Below are positions 23,442-33,900 of a stretch of 44,711 nucleotides of DNA, piece after piece (the stretch's first letter is position 1; each line of letters starts with the position of its first letter). The stretch comes from an uncultured Bacteroidaceae bacterium (GTDB taxonomy: Bacteria > Bacteroidota > Bacteroidia > Bacteroidales > Bacteroidaceae): the NCBI GenBank assembly GCA_934426255.1, contig CAKRYD010000021.1, forward strand, positions 1 to 44,711, in the 5' to 3' direction. The notes beneath the pieces are model-generated. The model ran no database searches. It was not told the origin of the DNA and saw nothing but the letters and a program-made list of their open reading frames with translations. A program made the translations under genes and the position numbers.

Positions 23442-25754
23442 ATGAAAGTTAGAATAATACGCTTCTTATGGGGACTTCTGGCAGTGCTTGTCATAGGCAC
23501 CACGCTCTTCTTCACTGCCATATGGCGGGGTTGGATAGGCTATGTGCCGCCTATTGAGGAGTTGGAAAACCCAATTAGCAAGTTTGCATCGCAGATTATC
23601 AGTTCGGATGGTGTATTGATGGGAACGTGGTCACTCAATGAAAACCGCATTTTCGTTAACCACGACGACATAGCTCCCTGCATGTTCCAGGCATTGATAG
23701 CCACCGAAGACAAGCGTTTCTACCATCATTCGGGCATCGATTTCAGGTCTGTGCTGCGTGCCATCGTCAAACGCGGGCTGCTGGGTCATGCCAATGCCGG
23801 GGGAGGTAGCACCATAACGCAGCAGTTGGCCAAGCAACTTTACACGTCAACGGCATCGAGTTCTACCGAACGTGTTCTGCAGAAAGCCATAGAATGGGTC
23901 ATAGCAGTCAAGCTGGAACGCTATTATTCAAAAGACGAGATACTTACCCTCTATCTCAACTATTTTGATTTTCTTCACCATGCTGTGGGCATCAAGACGG
24001 CAGCACGTGTATATTTTAATAAAAATCCCAAAGACCTCACCGTTCCCGAAGCCGCCATGCTGGTGGGGATGTGCAAGAATCCGGCCTACTTCAATCCTAT
24101 ACGCAACCCCGAACGTGTACTCGAACGGCGCAACCTTGTGCTGCAGCTGATGGCCGACGAAGGCTATCTTACAGAGCCCGAATGTCATGCCTGGCAGCAA
24201 GCTCCTCTGGGGCTTGACTTCCAACGTATATCGCACAAAGAGGGACTTGCTACATACCTGCGCGAATATCTCCGCCATATCATGACTGCCGACAAGCCGG
24301 ACAGAAACAAGTATGCTGCCTGGCAAAGACAGGAATTCTATGACGATTCCATCGCATGGGAGACAAATCCCTTGTATGGATGGTGCAACAAAAACTTCAA
24401 GAAAGACGGCTCTCCTTACAACATCTATACCGACGGACTGCGCATACATACTTCGGTCAACTCGCGCATGCAACGCTATGCAGAAGAAGCTGTGCGCGAG
24501 CATCTGACGGGATATCTGCAACCCAACTTTGAAAAGGCCAAGAAGCATTCACCCTCATTCCCCTTTTCGAACTCGCTGACCAAGCAGCAAATCAAGGAAA
24601 TTATCCGTAAGAACATCCTGCAAAGCGACCGTTACCGCAAGCTGAAAAGCGATGGCATGAGCGAAGAAGACATCAACAAGAACTTCCGCAAAAAGATACC
24701 TATGACCATCTTCACCTATCACGGAGATGTAGACACCACCATGTCGCCCCTGGATTCCATCATGTATTACAAGTCGTTCCTGCGCGCCGGCTTCATGTCT
24801 ATGGATCCCATGACAGGCGAAGTAAAGGCCTATGTGGGCGGATTGGACTATGCCAACTTCCAGTATGACATGTGTATGATGGGGCGACGACAGATAGGTT
24901 CGACCATCAAGCCCTACCTTTATGCCCTGGCTATGGAAAACGGCTACTCGCCATGCGACGAAGCTCCCAATGTGCAGCAGACATATATGGTGGGCGACAA
25001 GCCATGGACACCCCGAAATGCCAGCAAAGAGCGATATGGACAGATGGTGACACTCAAGTGGGGCCTCTCGCAGTCGAACAACTGGATATCGGCATACCTC
25101 ATGAGCAAGCTCAACCCGCATGCACTGGTATCGCTCATCCATTCGTTCGGTGTCAATTCGCTTGACATCTATCCCTCCATGTCATTGTGCCTGGGCACCT
25201 GCGATATCTCTGTGGCCGAAATGGTCAGTGCCTACACAGCCTTTGTCAACAAAGGTATACGCACGGCACCTATACTGGTGACAAGAATAGAAAACAATAC
25301 AGGTGAAACAGTTGCCACCTTCCGACCACGCCTGAACGAAGTCATCAGTGCCGAAAGCTCCTACAAAATGCTCGAAATGCTGCAGGCCGTTATTAATGAA
25401 GGTACAGGTAGGCGTCTGAGATTCAAATATCAGCTGACCGGCCCCATAGGCGGCAAAACAGGAACAACCAACAGCAACTCCGACGGATGGTTCATCGGTT
25501 TTGTGCCGCGTCTGGTCTCGGGCTGCTGGGTAGGCGGTGAGAATCGCGACATACACTTCGACGAAATGCGCATGGGGCAAGGAGCTACCATGGCCTTGCC
25601 TATATGGGCAAAATACATGAAGAAAGTGTTTTCCGACAAATCGTTGGGCTATAAGGGTGACGAGCAATTCAACATTCCCGAAGACTTCCAGCTGTGTGAC
25701 AAGGCAGCCAACGACTCAATCATTGACAGCGGGATAGACGACATCTTCCAATAA
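23442..25754 (+). CDS. Class A penicillin-binding protein (PBP1A type)
   Basis: This is a 770-residue bifunctional peptidoglycan synthase anchored by one N-terminal membrane helix (about residues 5-27). The glycosyltransferase (GT51) domain carries the catalytic EDKRFYHHSGID (E near residue 89) and GGGSTITQQLAKQL (near 120). The transpeptidase has S-x-x-K in GSTIKPYLYAL (S near 486), the SNN of SQSNNWIS and KTG in GGKTGTTNSNSDGWF (K near 672). ATG 23442 is chosen over 23337 because it places the start immediately before the membrane anchor and just after a promoter box. It heads a run of five closely spaced envelope and storage genes. Confidence 0.93.
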   Translation: MKVRIIRFLWGLLAVLVIGTTLFFTAIWRGWIGYVPPIEELENPISKFASQIISSDGVLMGTWSLNENRIFVNHDDIAPCMFQALIATEDKRFYHHSGIDFRSVLRAIVKRGLLGHANAGGGSTITQQLAKQLYTSTASSSTERVLQKAIEWVIAVKLERYYSKDEILTLYLNYFDFLHHAVGIKTAARVYFNKNPKDLTVPEAAMLVGMCKNPAYFNPIRNPERVLERRNLVLQLMADEGYLTEPECHAWQQAPLGLDFQRISHKEGLATYLREYLRHIMTADKPDRNKYAAWQRQEFYDDSIAWETNPLYGWCNKNFKKDGSPYNIYTDGLRIHTSVNSRMQRYAEEAVREHLTGYLQPNFEKAKKHSPSFPFSNSLTKQQIKEIIRKNILQSDRYRKLKSDGMSEEDINKNFRKKIPMTIFTYHGDVDTTMSPLDSIMYYKSFLRAGFMSMDPMTGEVKAYVGGLDYANFQYDMCMMGRRQIGSTIKPYLYALAMENGYSPCDEAPNVQQTYMVGDKPWTPRNASKERYGQMVTLKWGLSQSNNWISAYLMSKLNPHALVSLIHSFGVNSLDIYPSMSLCLGTCDISVAEMVSAYTAFVNKGIRTAPILVTRIENNTGETVATFRPRLNEVISAESSYKMLEMLQAVINEGTGRRLRFKYQLTGPIGGKTGTTNSNSDGWFIGFVPRLVSGCWVGGENRDIHFDEMRMGQGATMALPIWAKYMKKVFSDKSLGYKGDEQFNIPEDFQLCDKAANDSIIDSGIDDIFQ

Positions 25755-25773
25755 CCACTAACAACAGACAACA

Positions 25774-26538
25774 ATGATTTCCACAAAATTCATAGCCATC
25801 ATACCGGCCCGTTATGCTTCATCACGCTTTCCCGCAAAGCCTCTGGCCATTCTCAACGGAAAGCCCGTCATACAATGGGTCTGCGAAAGAGTAAACAGCG
25901 TATTTCAGAACGTCGTTGTCGCCACCGATGACAAAAGAATCTACGATTGTGTCACTGCATTCGGTGGAAATGCCGTGATGACAAAGGTTGACCACCGCAG
26001 CGGAACTGACCGCTGTTATGAAGCTTACCTTAATAGCAAAAGCCAGGCTGAAGTGGTAGTGAACGTACAAGGTGACGAACCTTTTATCCACCCCGAGCAG
26101 TTGGAAACAATCACCAATTGCTTTGATGATGAAGCTTGCGAGATAGCTACATTGATAAAGCCTTTTAAACCAACCGACACCCTTGACGCACTGTTGAACC
26201 CGAACAGCCCGAAAGTGGTGACAGACAAGAACGGCTATGCCATGTATTTCAGCCGCTCGGTCATACCTTATCTGAGGAATGTGCCCAAAGAAGACTGGCT
26301 GAAAAAGCATACATATTATAAGCACATCGGTTTGTATGCCTATAGGGCGGAAGTGCTGAAGCAAATCACTGAAATGCAGCAAACGCCATTGGAACTGTGC
26401 GAATCATTGGAACAACTGCGTTGGTTGGAGCATGGTCTGAAGATAAAAATAGCTCTCACCAACCGCGAAACCATAGGTATTGACACCCCCGAAGACTTGA
26501 AACGGGCAGAACAATTCCTGAAGACCATACAGCAATAA
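25774..26538 (+). CDS. kdsB: 3-deoxy-manno-octulosonate cytidylyltransferase
   Basis: The 254-residue CMP-Kdo synthetase has the N-terminal nucleotide-binding signature IIPARYASSRFPAKPLA (residues 9-25), VVVATDD, the metal/substrate motif NVQGDEPFIHPEQL, and AMYFSRSVIPY...KHIGLYAYR, all family hallmarks. It activates Kdo with CTP for lipid A inner-core assembly in the cytoplasm. It starts 19 bp after the PBP1A gene and 28 bp before the MORN gene, so it probably shares their transcript. Confidence 0.95.
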   Translation: MISTKFIAIIPARYASSRFPAKPLAILNGKPVIQWVCERVNSVFQNVVVATDDKRIYDCVTAFGGNAVMTKVDHRSGTDRCYEAYLNSKSQAEVVVNVQGDEPFIHPEQLETITNCFDDEACEIATLIKPFKPTDTLDALLNPNSPKVVTDKNGYAMYFSRSVIPYLRNVPKEDWLKKHTYYKHIGLYAYRAEVLKQITEMQQTPLELCESLEQLRWLEHGLKIKIALTNRETIGIDTPEDLKRAEQFLKTIQQ

Positions 26539-26566
26539 CCACTCACCAAGAAGGGAACCAAGCAAC

Positions 26567-27688
26567 ATGAATAAACACATAAACACGATTATAGCCTTAC
26601 TGTTAATGCCATTCGGAATTGCATCGAGTGCACAGAAAATAAAGATTGGCACATATACATTCAAGGACGGTGCCGTATATCAGGGAGACTTGGTGGGCGG
26701 CCGGCCCCACGGAAAAGGACGTACAGAGTTTAAGAACGGCGACATTTATGAAGGGGAATATGTCAAAGGGAAGCGACAAGGCAAGGGCGTATACTCGTTT
26801 CCCGACGGAGAGAAATATGACGGTGAATGGTTTCAAGACCAGCAACACGGACATGGCATCTACTACTTCATGAACAACAACCGTTACGATGGCCTTTGGT
26901 ATCGCGACTATCAGCAAGGAGAAGGAAAGATGTATTACTATAATGGTGACAGCTATACCGGAGATTGGAAGCAGGACAAGCGCGACGGGCATGGCACATA
27001 TGTCTATAAAAACGGAGCGTCGTATGTGGGCGAATGGAAAGATGATAAGAAAAGTGGTTCTGGAACTTTTATATGGCCGGACGGATCCTCCTACAAAGGA
27101 GACTGGGCCAACAACCAACGTAATGGTAAAGGTACATTTAGCTATGCCGACGGTGACGAATATCGTGGTGACTGGGTCGACGACATACAACAGGGAAAAG
27201 GCATATACCGTTTCAAGAACGGCAATGTCTATGAAGGCGAATATGTGCAGGGCGAACGCACGGGAACCGGAGTCTTCACCTTCAGTAACGGCAATAAATA
27301 TGTAGGACATTTCTTAAACGGAGAGCAAAACGGGGAAGGAACATATACATGGAAGAATGGAGCCGAATACAAAGGCAACTGGGTGAAGAACCAACGCGAC
27401 GGACAAGGCACTTATAAATGGACTAACGGAGATACCTATCAAGGGGGATGGGCAAAAGGAAAGATGCAAGGCGAGGGCATACTGCGCCTGGCCAATGGAA
27501 CAAAGTTCAAAGGTTCGTTCAAAAATGGACTGAAAGACGGGAAATGTATTGAAGAAGATAAAGACGGACTCCGCTTTGAAGGAACCTACAAAGACGGACA
27601 AAGGCACGGCGATTTCGTAGAAAAAGACAGAAATGGCAACGTAGTGCGAAAAGGGACCTACGATCATGGCCTGGCCGTAGATAACTAA
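26567..27688 (+). CDS. Secreted MORN-repeat protein (about 14 repeats)
   Basis: The 373-residue protein has a signal-peptide-like N-terminus (IIALLLMPFGIASSAQ), then about 14 tandem 23-residue MORN repeats of pattern YxGxWxxxxxxGxGxxxxxxGxx, covering residues 32 to 360. The last two are degenerate (CIEEDKDG, DFVEKDRNG). MORN arrays form a long beta structure that binds lipids or scaffolds proteins. The 69-bp DNA period is diverged, so recombination between repeats is unlikely to be frequent. It sits between kdsB and glgB with short gaps. A periplasmic or outer-membrane scaffold role is inference. Confidence 0.88.
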   Translation: MNKHINTIIALLLMPFGIASSAQKIKIGTYTFKDGAVYQGDLVGGRPHGKGRTEFKNGDIYEGEYVKGKRQGKGVYSFPDGEKYDGEWFQDQQHGHGIYYFMNNNRYDGLWYRDYQQGEGKMYYYNGDSYTGDWKQDKRDGHGTYVYKNGASYVGEWKDDKKSGSGTFIWPDGSSYKGDWANNQRNGKGTFSYADGDEYRGDWVDDIQQGKGIYRFKNGNVYEGEYVQGERTGTGVFTFSNGNKYVGHFLNGEQNGEGTYTWKNGAEYKGNWVKNQRDGQGTYKWTNGDTYQGGWAKGKMQGEGILRLANGTKFKGSFKNGLKDGKCIEEDKDGLRFEGTYKDGQRHGDFVEKDRNGNVVRKGTYDHGLAVDN

Positions 27689-27705
27689 TTTGAAACTCTA
27701 CTACA

Positions 27706-29718
27706 ATGGATGCAACAACCTTAAGACTCATAACTGGCGACCCCTGGTTGCGCCCTTACGAGGCTGCCATCAAAGGTCGCCATGAACATGCTTTGCAAAT
27801 GCAAAGAGAGCTGACCTCGAAAACAGACGGCAGTCTGGCCAAGTTCGCATTAGGTCATTTGTACTTCGGACTTCAGCATGGTCTTGACGGATGGACATTC
27901 CGCGAATGGGCACCCAATGCCACAAAGATATTTCTTATAGGAGACTTTAATGATTGGAAAGAAACTTCAGAATATTCATTAAAGCCTGTGGAACATGGTG
28001 TTTGGGAAATCAAGCTGCCTTCAAGCGCAATGAAGCATGGTGACCTTTATAAAATGAAGGTCTATTGGGACGGAGGATGCGGAGAACGCATTCCAGCCTG
28101 GTGTCGCCGCGTAGTACAGGATGCAGACAGCAAGGTATTCAGTGCCCAAGTCTGGGAGCCTGCTGACGCATATCAGTTCAAAAATGAGGACTTTGTGCCC
28201 CAACGTCATCCGCTGCTGATATACGAATGCCACATAGGTATGGCGCAGGATGCCGAAAAGGTTGGTACATACAACGAGTTCCGTGAGAACATACTGCCGC
28301 GTATCATTAAAGATGGGTATAATTGCATTCAGATTATGGCCATTCAGGAGCATCCCTACTATGGGAGCTTCGGTTATCATGTATCCAGTTTCTTTGCTCC
28401 CTCCAGCCGATTCGGCACTCCCGAAGATTTGAAAAGGCTTATAGATGAAGCTCATGGAAACGGCATTGCTGTTATCATGGACTTGGTGCAGAGCCATTCT
28501 GTCAAGAACGAAGTGGAAGGACTGGCTTGCTTAGCCGGCGATCCTGCACAGTATTTCTATCCTGACGAGCGGCGCGAACACCGCCAATGGGACAGTCTGT
28601 GCTTTGACTACGGAAAGCCCGAAGTGATGCATTTCCTCTTGTCCAATTGCCAATATTGGCTCAAAGAGTTCCACTTCGACGGCTTCCGTTTCGATGGCGT
28701 GACATCGATGCTATACTTAAGTCATGGTATGGGTGAAGCTTTCACCAGCTATGAAGACTATTTCAACGGGCATGAAGACGATAATGCCATTTGTTATTTG
28801 ACTTTGGCCAATCTGCTGATTCATGAAATCAATCCCCATGCCATAACGATTGCCGAAGAGGTTTCGGGCATGCCGGGACTGGCAAGCCCGTTCTCTGATG
28901 GAGGCTATGGGTTTGACTATCGTATGGCAATGAACATACCTGACTATTGGATTAAAATCATCAAGGAAAAGAAAGACGAAGATTGGAAGCCGAGCAGTAT
29001 GTTCTGGGAGGTGACCAACCGGCGGAAAGATGAAAAAACCGTATCTTATTGTGAGAGCCATGACCAGGCACTTGTGGGCGATAAAACCATTATATTCCGT
29101 TTGATAGACGCTGATATGTATTGGCATTTTAAGCAGGGTCACGAAAATGAACTTGTACATCGCGGCATAGCCTTGCACAAAATGATTCGGTTGCTCACGG
29201 CTTCAACCATCAATGGTGCCTATCTGAACTTTATGGGAAACGAGTTCGGTCATCCCGAATGGATAGATTTTCCGCGCCGCGACAACGGATGGAGCCACAA
29301 ATATGCTCGTCGCCAGTGGCATCTTGTAGATGATCCGTCGCTCTGCTATCACTTTCTTGGCGACTTCGATCGCGCCATGTTGCAGGTAATCAAGTCTGTT
29401 CCATCCTTTGAGACAACAGACATTCAGGAAATATGGCACAATGACAGCGACCAGATTCTTGCTTACATGCGAAGCAACCTGCTGTTTGTCTTTAATTTTA
29501 GTCCTACAAAAAGCTATGTCGACTACGGTTTCAGGGTGCCTGAAGGAAGTTATCGGGCTATTCTGAATACGGACAATTCCCTGTTTGGCGGCAACAATTT
29601 AGCTGACGACAGCATGGAGCATTTAACCCTTCCCGATGCTCTTTTGACATCGGGCACAGAGTGGCTCAAGCTATACATTCCTGCACGCTCGGCCGTAATA
29701 TTGAAGAGAAAGCAATGA
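27706..29718 (+). CDS. glgB: 1,4-alpha-glucan branching enzyme, eukaryote-like GH13_8 type
   Basis: The 670-residue branching enzyme has an N-terminal CBM48 domain (about 35-130; LDGWTFREWAPNATKIFLIGDFNDW), then a GH13 barrel with HSVKNE, the nucleophile Asp in DGFRFDGVTSMLY, the acid Glu in ITIAEEVSGMP and the ESHDQALVGDKT motif, and a C-terminal all-beta domain. FDGVTSMLY and ESHDQALVGDKT are typical of the plant/animal-like subfamily used by Bacteroidota rather than the E. coli one. It introduces alpha-1,6 branches into glycogen. It overlaps the next gene by 4 bp. Confidence 0.95.
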   Translation: MDATTLRLITGDPWLRPYEAAIKGRHEHALQMQRELTSKTDGSLAKFALGHLYFGLQHGLDGWTFREWAPNATKIFLIGDFNDWKETSEYSLKPVEHGVWEIKLPSSAMKHGDLYKMKVYWDGGCGERIPAWCRRVVQDADSKVFSAQVWEPADAYQFKNEDFVPQRHPLLIYECHIGMAQDAEKVGTYNEFRENILPRIIKDGYNCIQIMAIQEHPYYGSFGYHVSSFFAPSSRFGTPEDLKRLIDEAHGNGIAVIMDLVQSHSVKNEVEGLACLAGDPAQYFYPDERREHRQWDSLCFDYGKPEVMHFLLSNCQYWLKEFHFDGFRFDGVTSMLYLSHGMGEAFTSYEDYFNGHEDDNAICYLTLANLLIHEINPHAITIAEEVSGMPGLASPFSDGGYGFDYRMAMNIPDYWIKIIKEKKDEDWKPSSMFWEVTNRRKDEKTVSYCESHDQALVGDKTIIFRLIDADMYWHFKQGHENELVHRGIALHKMIRLLTASTINGAYLNFMGNEFGHPEWIDFPRRDNGWSHKYARRQWHLVDDPSLCYHFLGDFDRAMLQVIKSVPSFETTDIQEIWHNDSDQILAYMRSNLLFVFNFSPTKSYVDYGFRVPEGSYRAILNTDNSLFGGNNLADDSMEHLTLPDALLTSGTEWLKLYIPARSAVILKRKQ

Positions 29719-30908
29719 TTCAGGGAAAACGACCTTTCAAGGACTGTTGCTGTCGTGCTTTCAATCGGTCGCAAATGGTGCGCTTGAGTGATTATGAGCT
29801 TTTCTTCTCTTTCTGTTTCTGCTTTTTATGCGGATTGGAATCCGATATTCTGCTGTTGTTCTTGACAAAGACCACAGGGCTATATGTTCCCGATCTACCT
29901 TATATATATGCCTTTGTGTATACAGCCATTCTTATCGGCATTCAGATTCTGCTCAATCGTAAGCTTCGATTAGACGGGCAAAGACATGCGCTATCATTCA
30001 TACCCTCGTTTCTGTTGTTAGCGCTTACAACGAGTTTGATTCCTGAGTTCTCACTTTTGTCGGCCTTGCTATTGGCAACGGGCTTGGTCTTGTTTATCAT
30101 CTTTTGCTGTTTTTCCCGTCAAAGCCCTTCTGCTTCTGCAACGTTCCCGCAACTGCTCATTCCCAATCTGACTTGCATGCTGGGATGTTTCGCTTTTGTA
30201 TCATTAGTCAGCAATACAAACGATGAACTGCATTACGAATTGCGCATACAAAGCCTTTATGCAAAGGGTGAATACAAAAAAGCGCTGCTTGTTGGTAATA
30301 AGAGTCTCGCAACCAACCGTCGCCTGTTGGCCTTACGGGCTCTTTCGCTTGCGCGCATAGGTGAAATGGGCGAATCCCTTTTTGAATATCCCATACCTGA
30401 AAACAGTACTGATTTGTTTCTGCACCATTCGGACGATGCTTATATGATGCTTCCATTAGACAGCATCACAGATATGATAGGCTATATACCTTCAGAAAAG
30501 GACTATATGTCGCAAATGTCCAATCACTTGCATTCCGCTTATCTGCACAGCTTCCCACAGTTGCGCGACTATTGGCTGTGCACTCTTTTGCTTCAAAAAC
30601 GCTTGGACGACTTTGCCATATGGCTTCCGCGCTTCTACAAGATATCCGACAAACTGCCCAAACACTATCGTGAAGCGCTGATTCTTTATCGTTCGTTGTT
30701 TGTACATCCGCGAATCATCTATGATGGTACAGCTTCGGAGGAGGCCAATTATTCCGATTTTACCGAATTGGCCGACAAGTATGCAGATGCAACAGAGCGC
30801 AAAAACTGCCTGCGGCGGCTTTATGGCAACACATATTGGTGGTTTTTCTTCGAAGCAGGTACTACAAATAGACCTCTTCTATCTGATTGCCATATATATA
30901 CCAAATGA
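29715..30908 (+). CDS. DUF6057-like multi-pass membrane protein
   Basis: The 397-residue protein has about five hydrophobic segments in its first half (FFSFCFCFLCGLESDILLL through LGCFAFVSLVS), then a soluble helical region with TPR-like character (LRIQSLYAKGEYKKALLVG, LRALSLARIGE). I place it with the Bacteroidales DUF6057 group from this architecture and the terminal GNTYWWFF. The start at 29715 overlaps the glgB stop (ATGA), implying coupling. The last 18 residues run into the convergent helicase gene (47-bp antisense overlap), so the tail beyond WWFFFEAG is probably read-through sequence. Function is unknown. Confidence 0.75.
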   Translation: MIQGKRPFKDCCCRAFNRSQMVRLSDYELFFSFCFCFLCGLESDILLLFLTKTTGLYVPDLPYIYAFVYTAILIGIQILLNRKLRLDGQRHALSFIPSFLLLALTTSLIPEFSLLSALLLATGLVLFIIFCCFSRQSPSASATFPQLLIPNLTCMLGCFAFVSLVSNTNDELHYELRIQSLYAKGEYKKALLVGNKSLATNRRLLALRALSLARIGEMGESLFEYPIPENSTDLFLHHSDDAYMMLPLDSITDMIGYIPSEKDYMSQMSNHLHSAYLHSFPQLRDYWLCTLLLQKRLDDFAIWLPRFYKISDKLPKHYREALILYRSLFVHPRIIYDGTASEEANYSDFTELADKYADATERKNCLRRLYGNTYWWFFFEAGTTNRPLLSDCHIYTK

Positions 30909-33900
30909 AGCCTCTCACTTGTGTGCGCCCCATCTGCAGCATCAGATTCATATATTCGCGCACTTGCTCTGCATAGCTGGGCTTGGCAACTCCAAACTTG
31001 AAATCTATAACGATTGTTTCTTCTCCGCGCATCATAACTCGGTCGGGACGACGTTTTTTGATGCTTCCGCCAGCGTCACGGACCAAGATGGTACATTCTC
31101 TGAACAGCGTCCATGAGCCGTCAAACCATGCTTTCACAGTTTCTTGTGTCATACATCTCATGATGAGCCGTTCCAACGAATCAGCGTTTTCATCGGAATC
31201 GATAACACCCTCGCGGCGCAAGTCGCGGATTACCGTTTTTGCATCTTCAGGGACACGAATGGCAGAAAAGATCTGATGGCACAAATTACCTTGTCGGATA
31301 TACTCAATGCGTCCTTTTGTTTCTTCACTGTCCAATGGGTGAACAAAATCTCGCGAACGATTGGATTGTCTGAAGTTCATCCTCCCTTCTTTGTTTTGCA
31401 AGACAATGTCAACCACTTCTCGCGGCAAGCTCATGCGGTTTACATTATTTTGCATGCCGTTGTCGTGCGTAGTAAAATCCGGATGTCCTGTTTTTACAGC
31501 CTGAATATATGAAGTGGAAAAATCGAACTCTTTGACTTTTTCCATGCCGCAGGTCAAAGTTGCAATCAGACTTCCTGTCGAAGTCATTTTGTCCTCTTTT
31601 ATATTGCAGCGCGAAAGCACATACAGATTGTTGCGGGCACGGGTAAAGGCAACATATAGCAGGTTGATGTTGTCTATCCTGCGCTTGTAGTGTTCTTCTG
31701 CATAATCGTCTTTGTAGATAGTTTCGGCTAAAGATGAAGTAGCTACTACCGGCAATAATGGAACCTTGTTGTAAGGCTCAGCCTTTGGGCTGCACCACAT
31801 GAAATCGCTGTTACTGTTATCCTGCTCAATGCTCCAATCACATAATGGCAAAAACACAGTATGGGCCTCCAGTCCCTTAGCCTTGTGTACGGTCATAATT
31901 CTTATTCCATTGGTTATGGACGGGGCGGCAATCGTTGCATTCGATAATAAGTCATCCCAGTGAGTCAAAAAGGCTGACAAATCAGAGGCATGGCTGTCCA
32001 AGAAGTCGGATAGCCGGTCCATGAAAGTGAAAACGTAGCTGTCATCACACGTTTTGCGCCTTCCTTCTTTATCATATAAGAAAAGACGGGCAAGGCTTTC
32101 AACCATTTCGTACAAAGGTTCCGACAGCAGGCTCGAAGCATCGAATCCTTCGGGAAGCAGTCGCTCGGGATTATTTGCCAAGTCTTCCCAAGCCATTTTC
32201 AACCCAAGCGTGTCTTCTTGATAATGTTTGACAATATATACCAGTGAAAGCCGGTCAGACGGGTTGTTTAGGTAGCGTAAGGCACATACTAGCATCTGAA
32301 CACTGGGTGAGTTGCCCAGCTTGTAGGCATCAGAGCTAATCAGGTGTAATGTTTCGTAGCCTTCTTCCGAACGATGTGCACTCAGATAATCTGTGATTAT
32401 ATCGATGTCTGTCCTCTTTCTGACCAAAATCATCAGGTCGGCTTCAGATAGCCCTTGTTGTATTTGCGCGATGATTTCATCGAACAGTTGCTTCAGCAAT
32501 ACTTCGGTTACATAAGGGCATGTTCGTGCTTCATCGGCATTTCGTTCCTTGGAATAAGGAAAGACACGTACATCTACGTAACCGCTCTCATCAGCCACGC
32601 GACAGAAGTCGGCGATTCGCTTACTTTCAAATCCTTCGTCATAGATATGGCTGATACTATCCTTGTCTATCACGGCTTTCCATGTAGGCAGGGAATCAGA
32701 TAAAGAATCCATAATTTTTGCGGCACGTGGAAAGAAGTTCAAGTTGAATTCCACTACGTTCCTTTTGCTGCGAAAATTACGCGTCAAAGATTCAATTCTG
32801 CCTCTTCCGTCAGAAAAATAAAAGCCAAGTTTTTCTTTTGAAATATTGCGAAGTATATCCCAGTCGCCGCCTCGCCATCTATAGATGCTTTGTTTCACGT
32901 CGCCTACCAACAGTGTGGTGCCTCCGCGGCTCAGTACTTCCTCCAACAGGGGAAGAAAGTTGTTCCACTGCATATGCGATGTGTCCTGGAATTCATCAAT
33001 CATGATATGACTGAAGCGTATGCCGGCACGTTCAAGCACAAAAATCGTGTCTGCGCCTTTTGCTAAAATGCTGTGTAGCAGAATCGGCGTCATGGAAAGC
33101 ATGATGCGGTTTGCTTCACGGTTTATTTTGTCAACCTGACACGAGATGCTGTCAAGCAAGCCCAGCTCGCCCAAATGGTTTGTGCTGTATTTTACGTTCA
33201 GCATAAATGCCTTGCATTCACCGCACAGTTCGTTCAGTTCCAACAGCAATGATTGTAATTCCTTGCCTGATTTCGGTCCTTTGTAGGATTCGATAAATTT
33301 GTTTCCGGCTATGTATTTGACGGTACTGTCACTAAGACCCTTGAAAAAGTCTGACGAGGTGGTTTTGCCTTTCAGACTGTTTTGCACACGTTTGACAAAG
33401 GAATCTGCCCAGCTCCGATGGTTTTTATTGCCGCATTCCCATCCGGATGCGTAGGTCGACATGTATTCCTCTGCTTTGCGGCGTGCCTCGTCTGCCGCAG
33501 CGGCTTCCGGAGCCTCCGACAATGCCTTGCGGTAGCCGTCAAACATCTTGTCGGTTTCGATATATTGTTGAATCTTGTCGCGTCCTTCCAAATATTCTTT
33601 TTCCTTGAGCTGCTGCGCCAAAGCTTTCAGTTTGCGGCGGATGTCCCAAGAGTTCTCATTCTCAATTTCGTTGCGGATAAAGGCTTTGATTCTCAGTTGT
33701 GTTTCAGCATCCATCTCTTTCAGATGCGACAGCATGCCATCGATAGCCTCATCTATGACATCTGTATCATTCAATTCTACCTTATAGTTAGTTTGCAGCC
33801 CTGCCATGCGTGCTACTTCGCCCAGCAGCATTTGCAAAAACGAGTCAATGGTGGTAACAGTAAAATGGTCATAATCGTTCAAAATGTTGCGGAGTTGAAT

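Noticed and set aside
26603..27310. Long minus-strand and second plus-strand ORFs across the MORN gene
   Set aside because: They arise from the 69-bp period of the MORN repeats, which keeps other frames open; only the main plus frame gives MORN units with a signal peptide.
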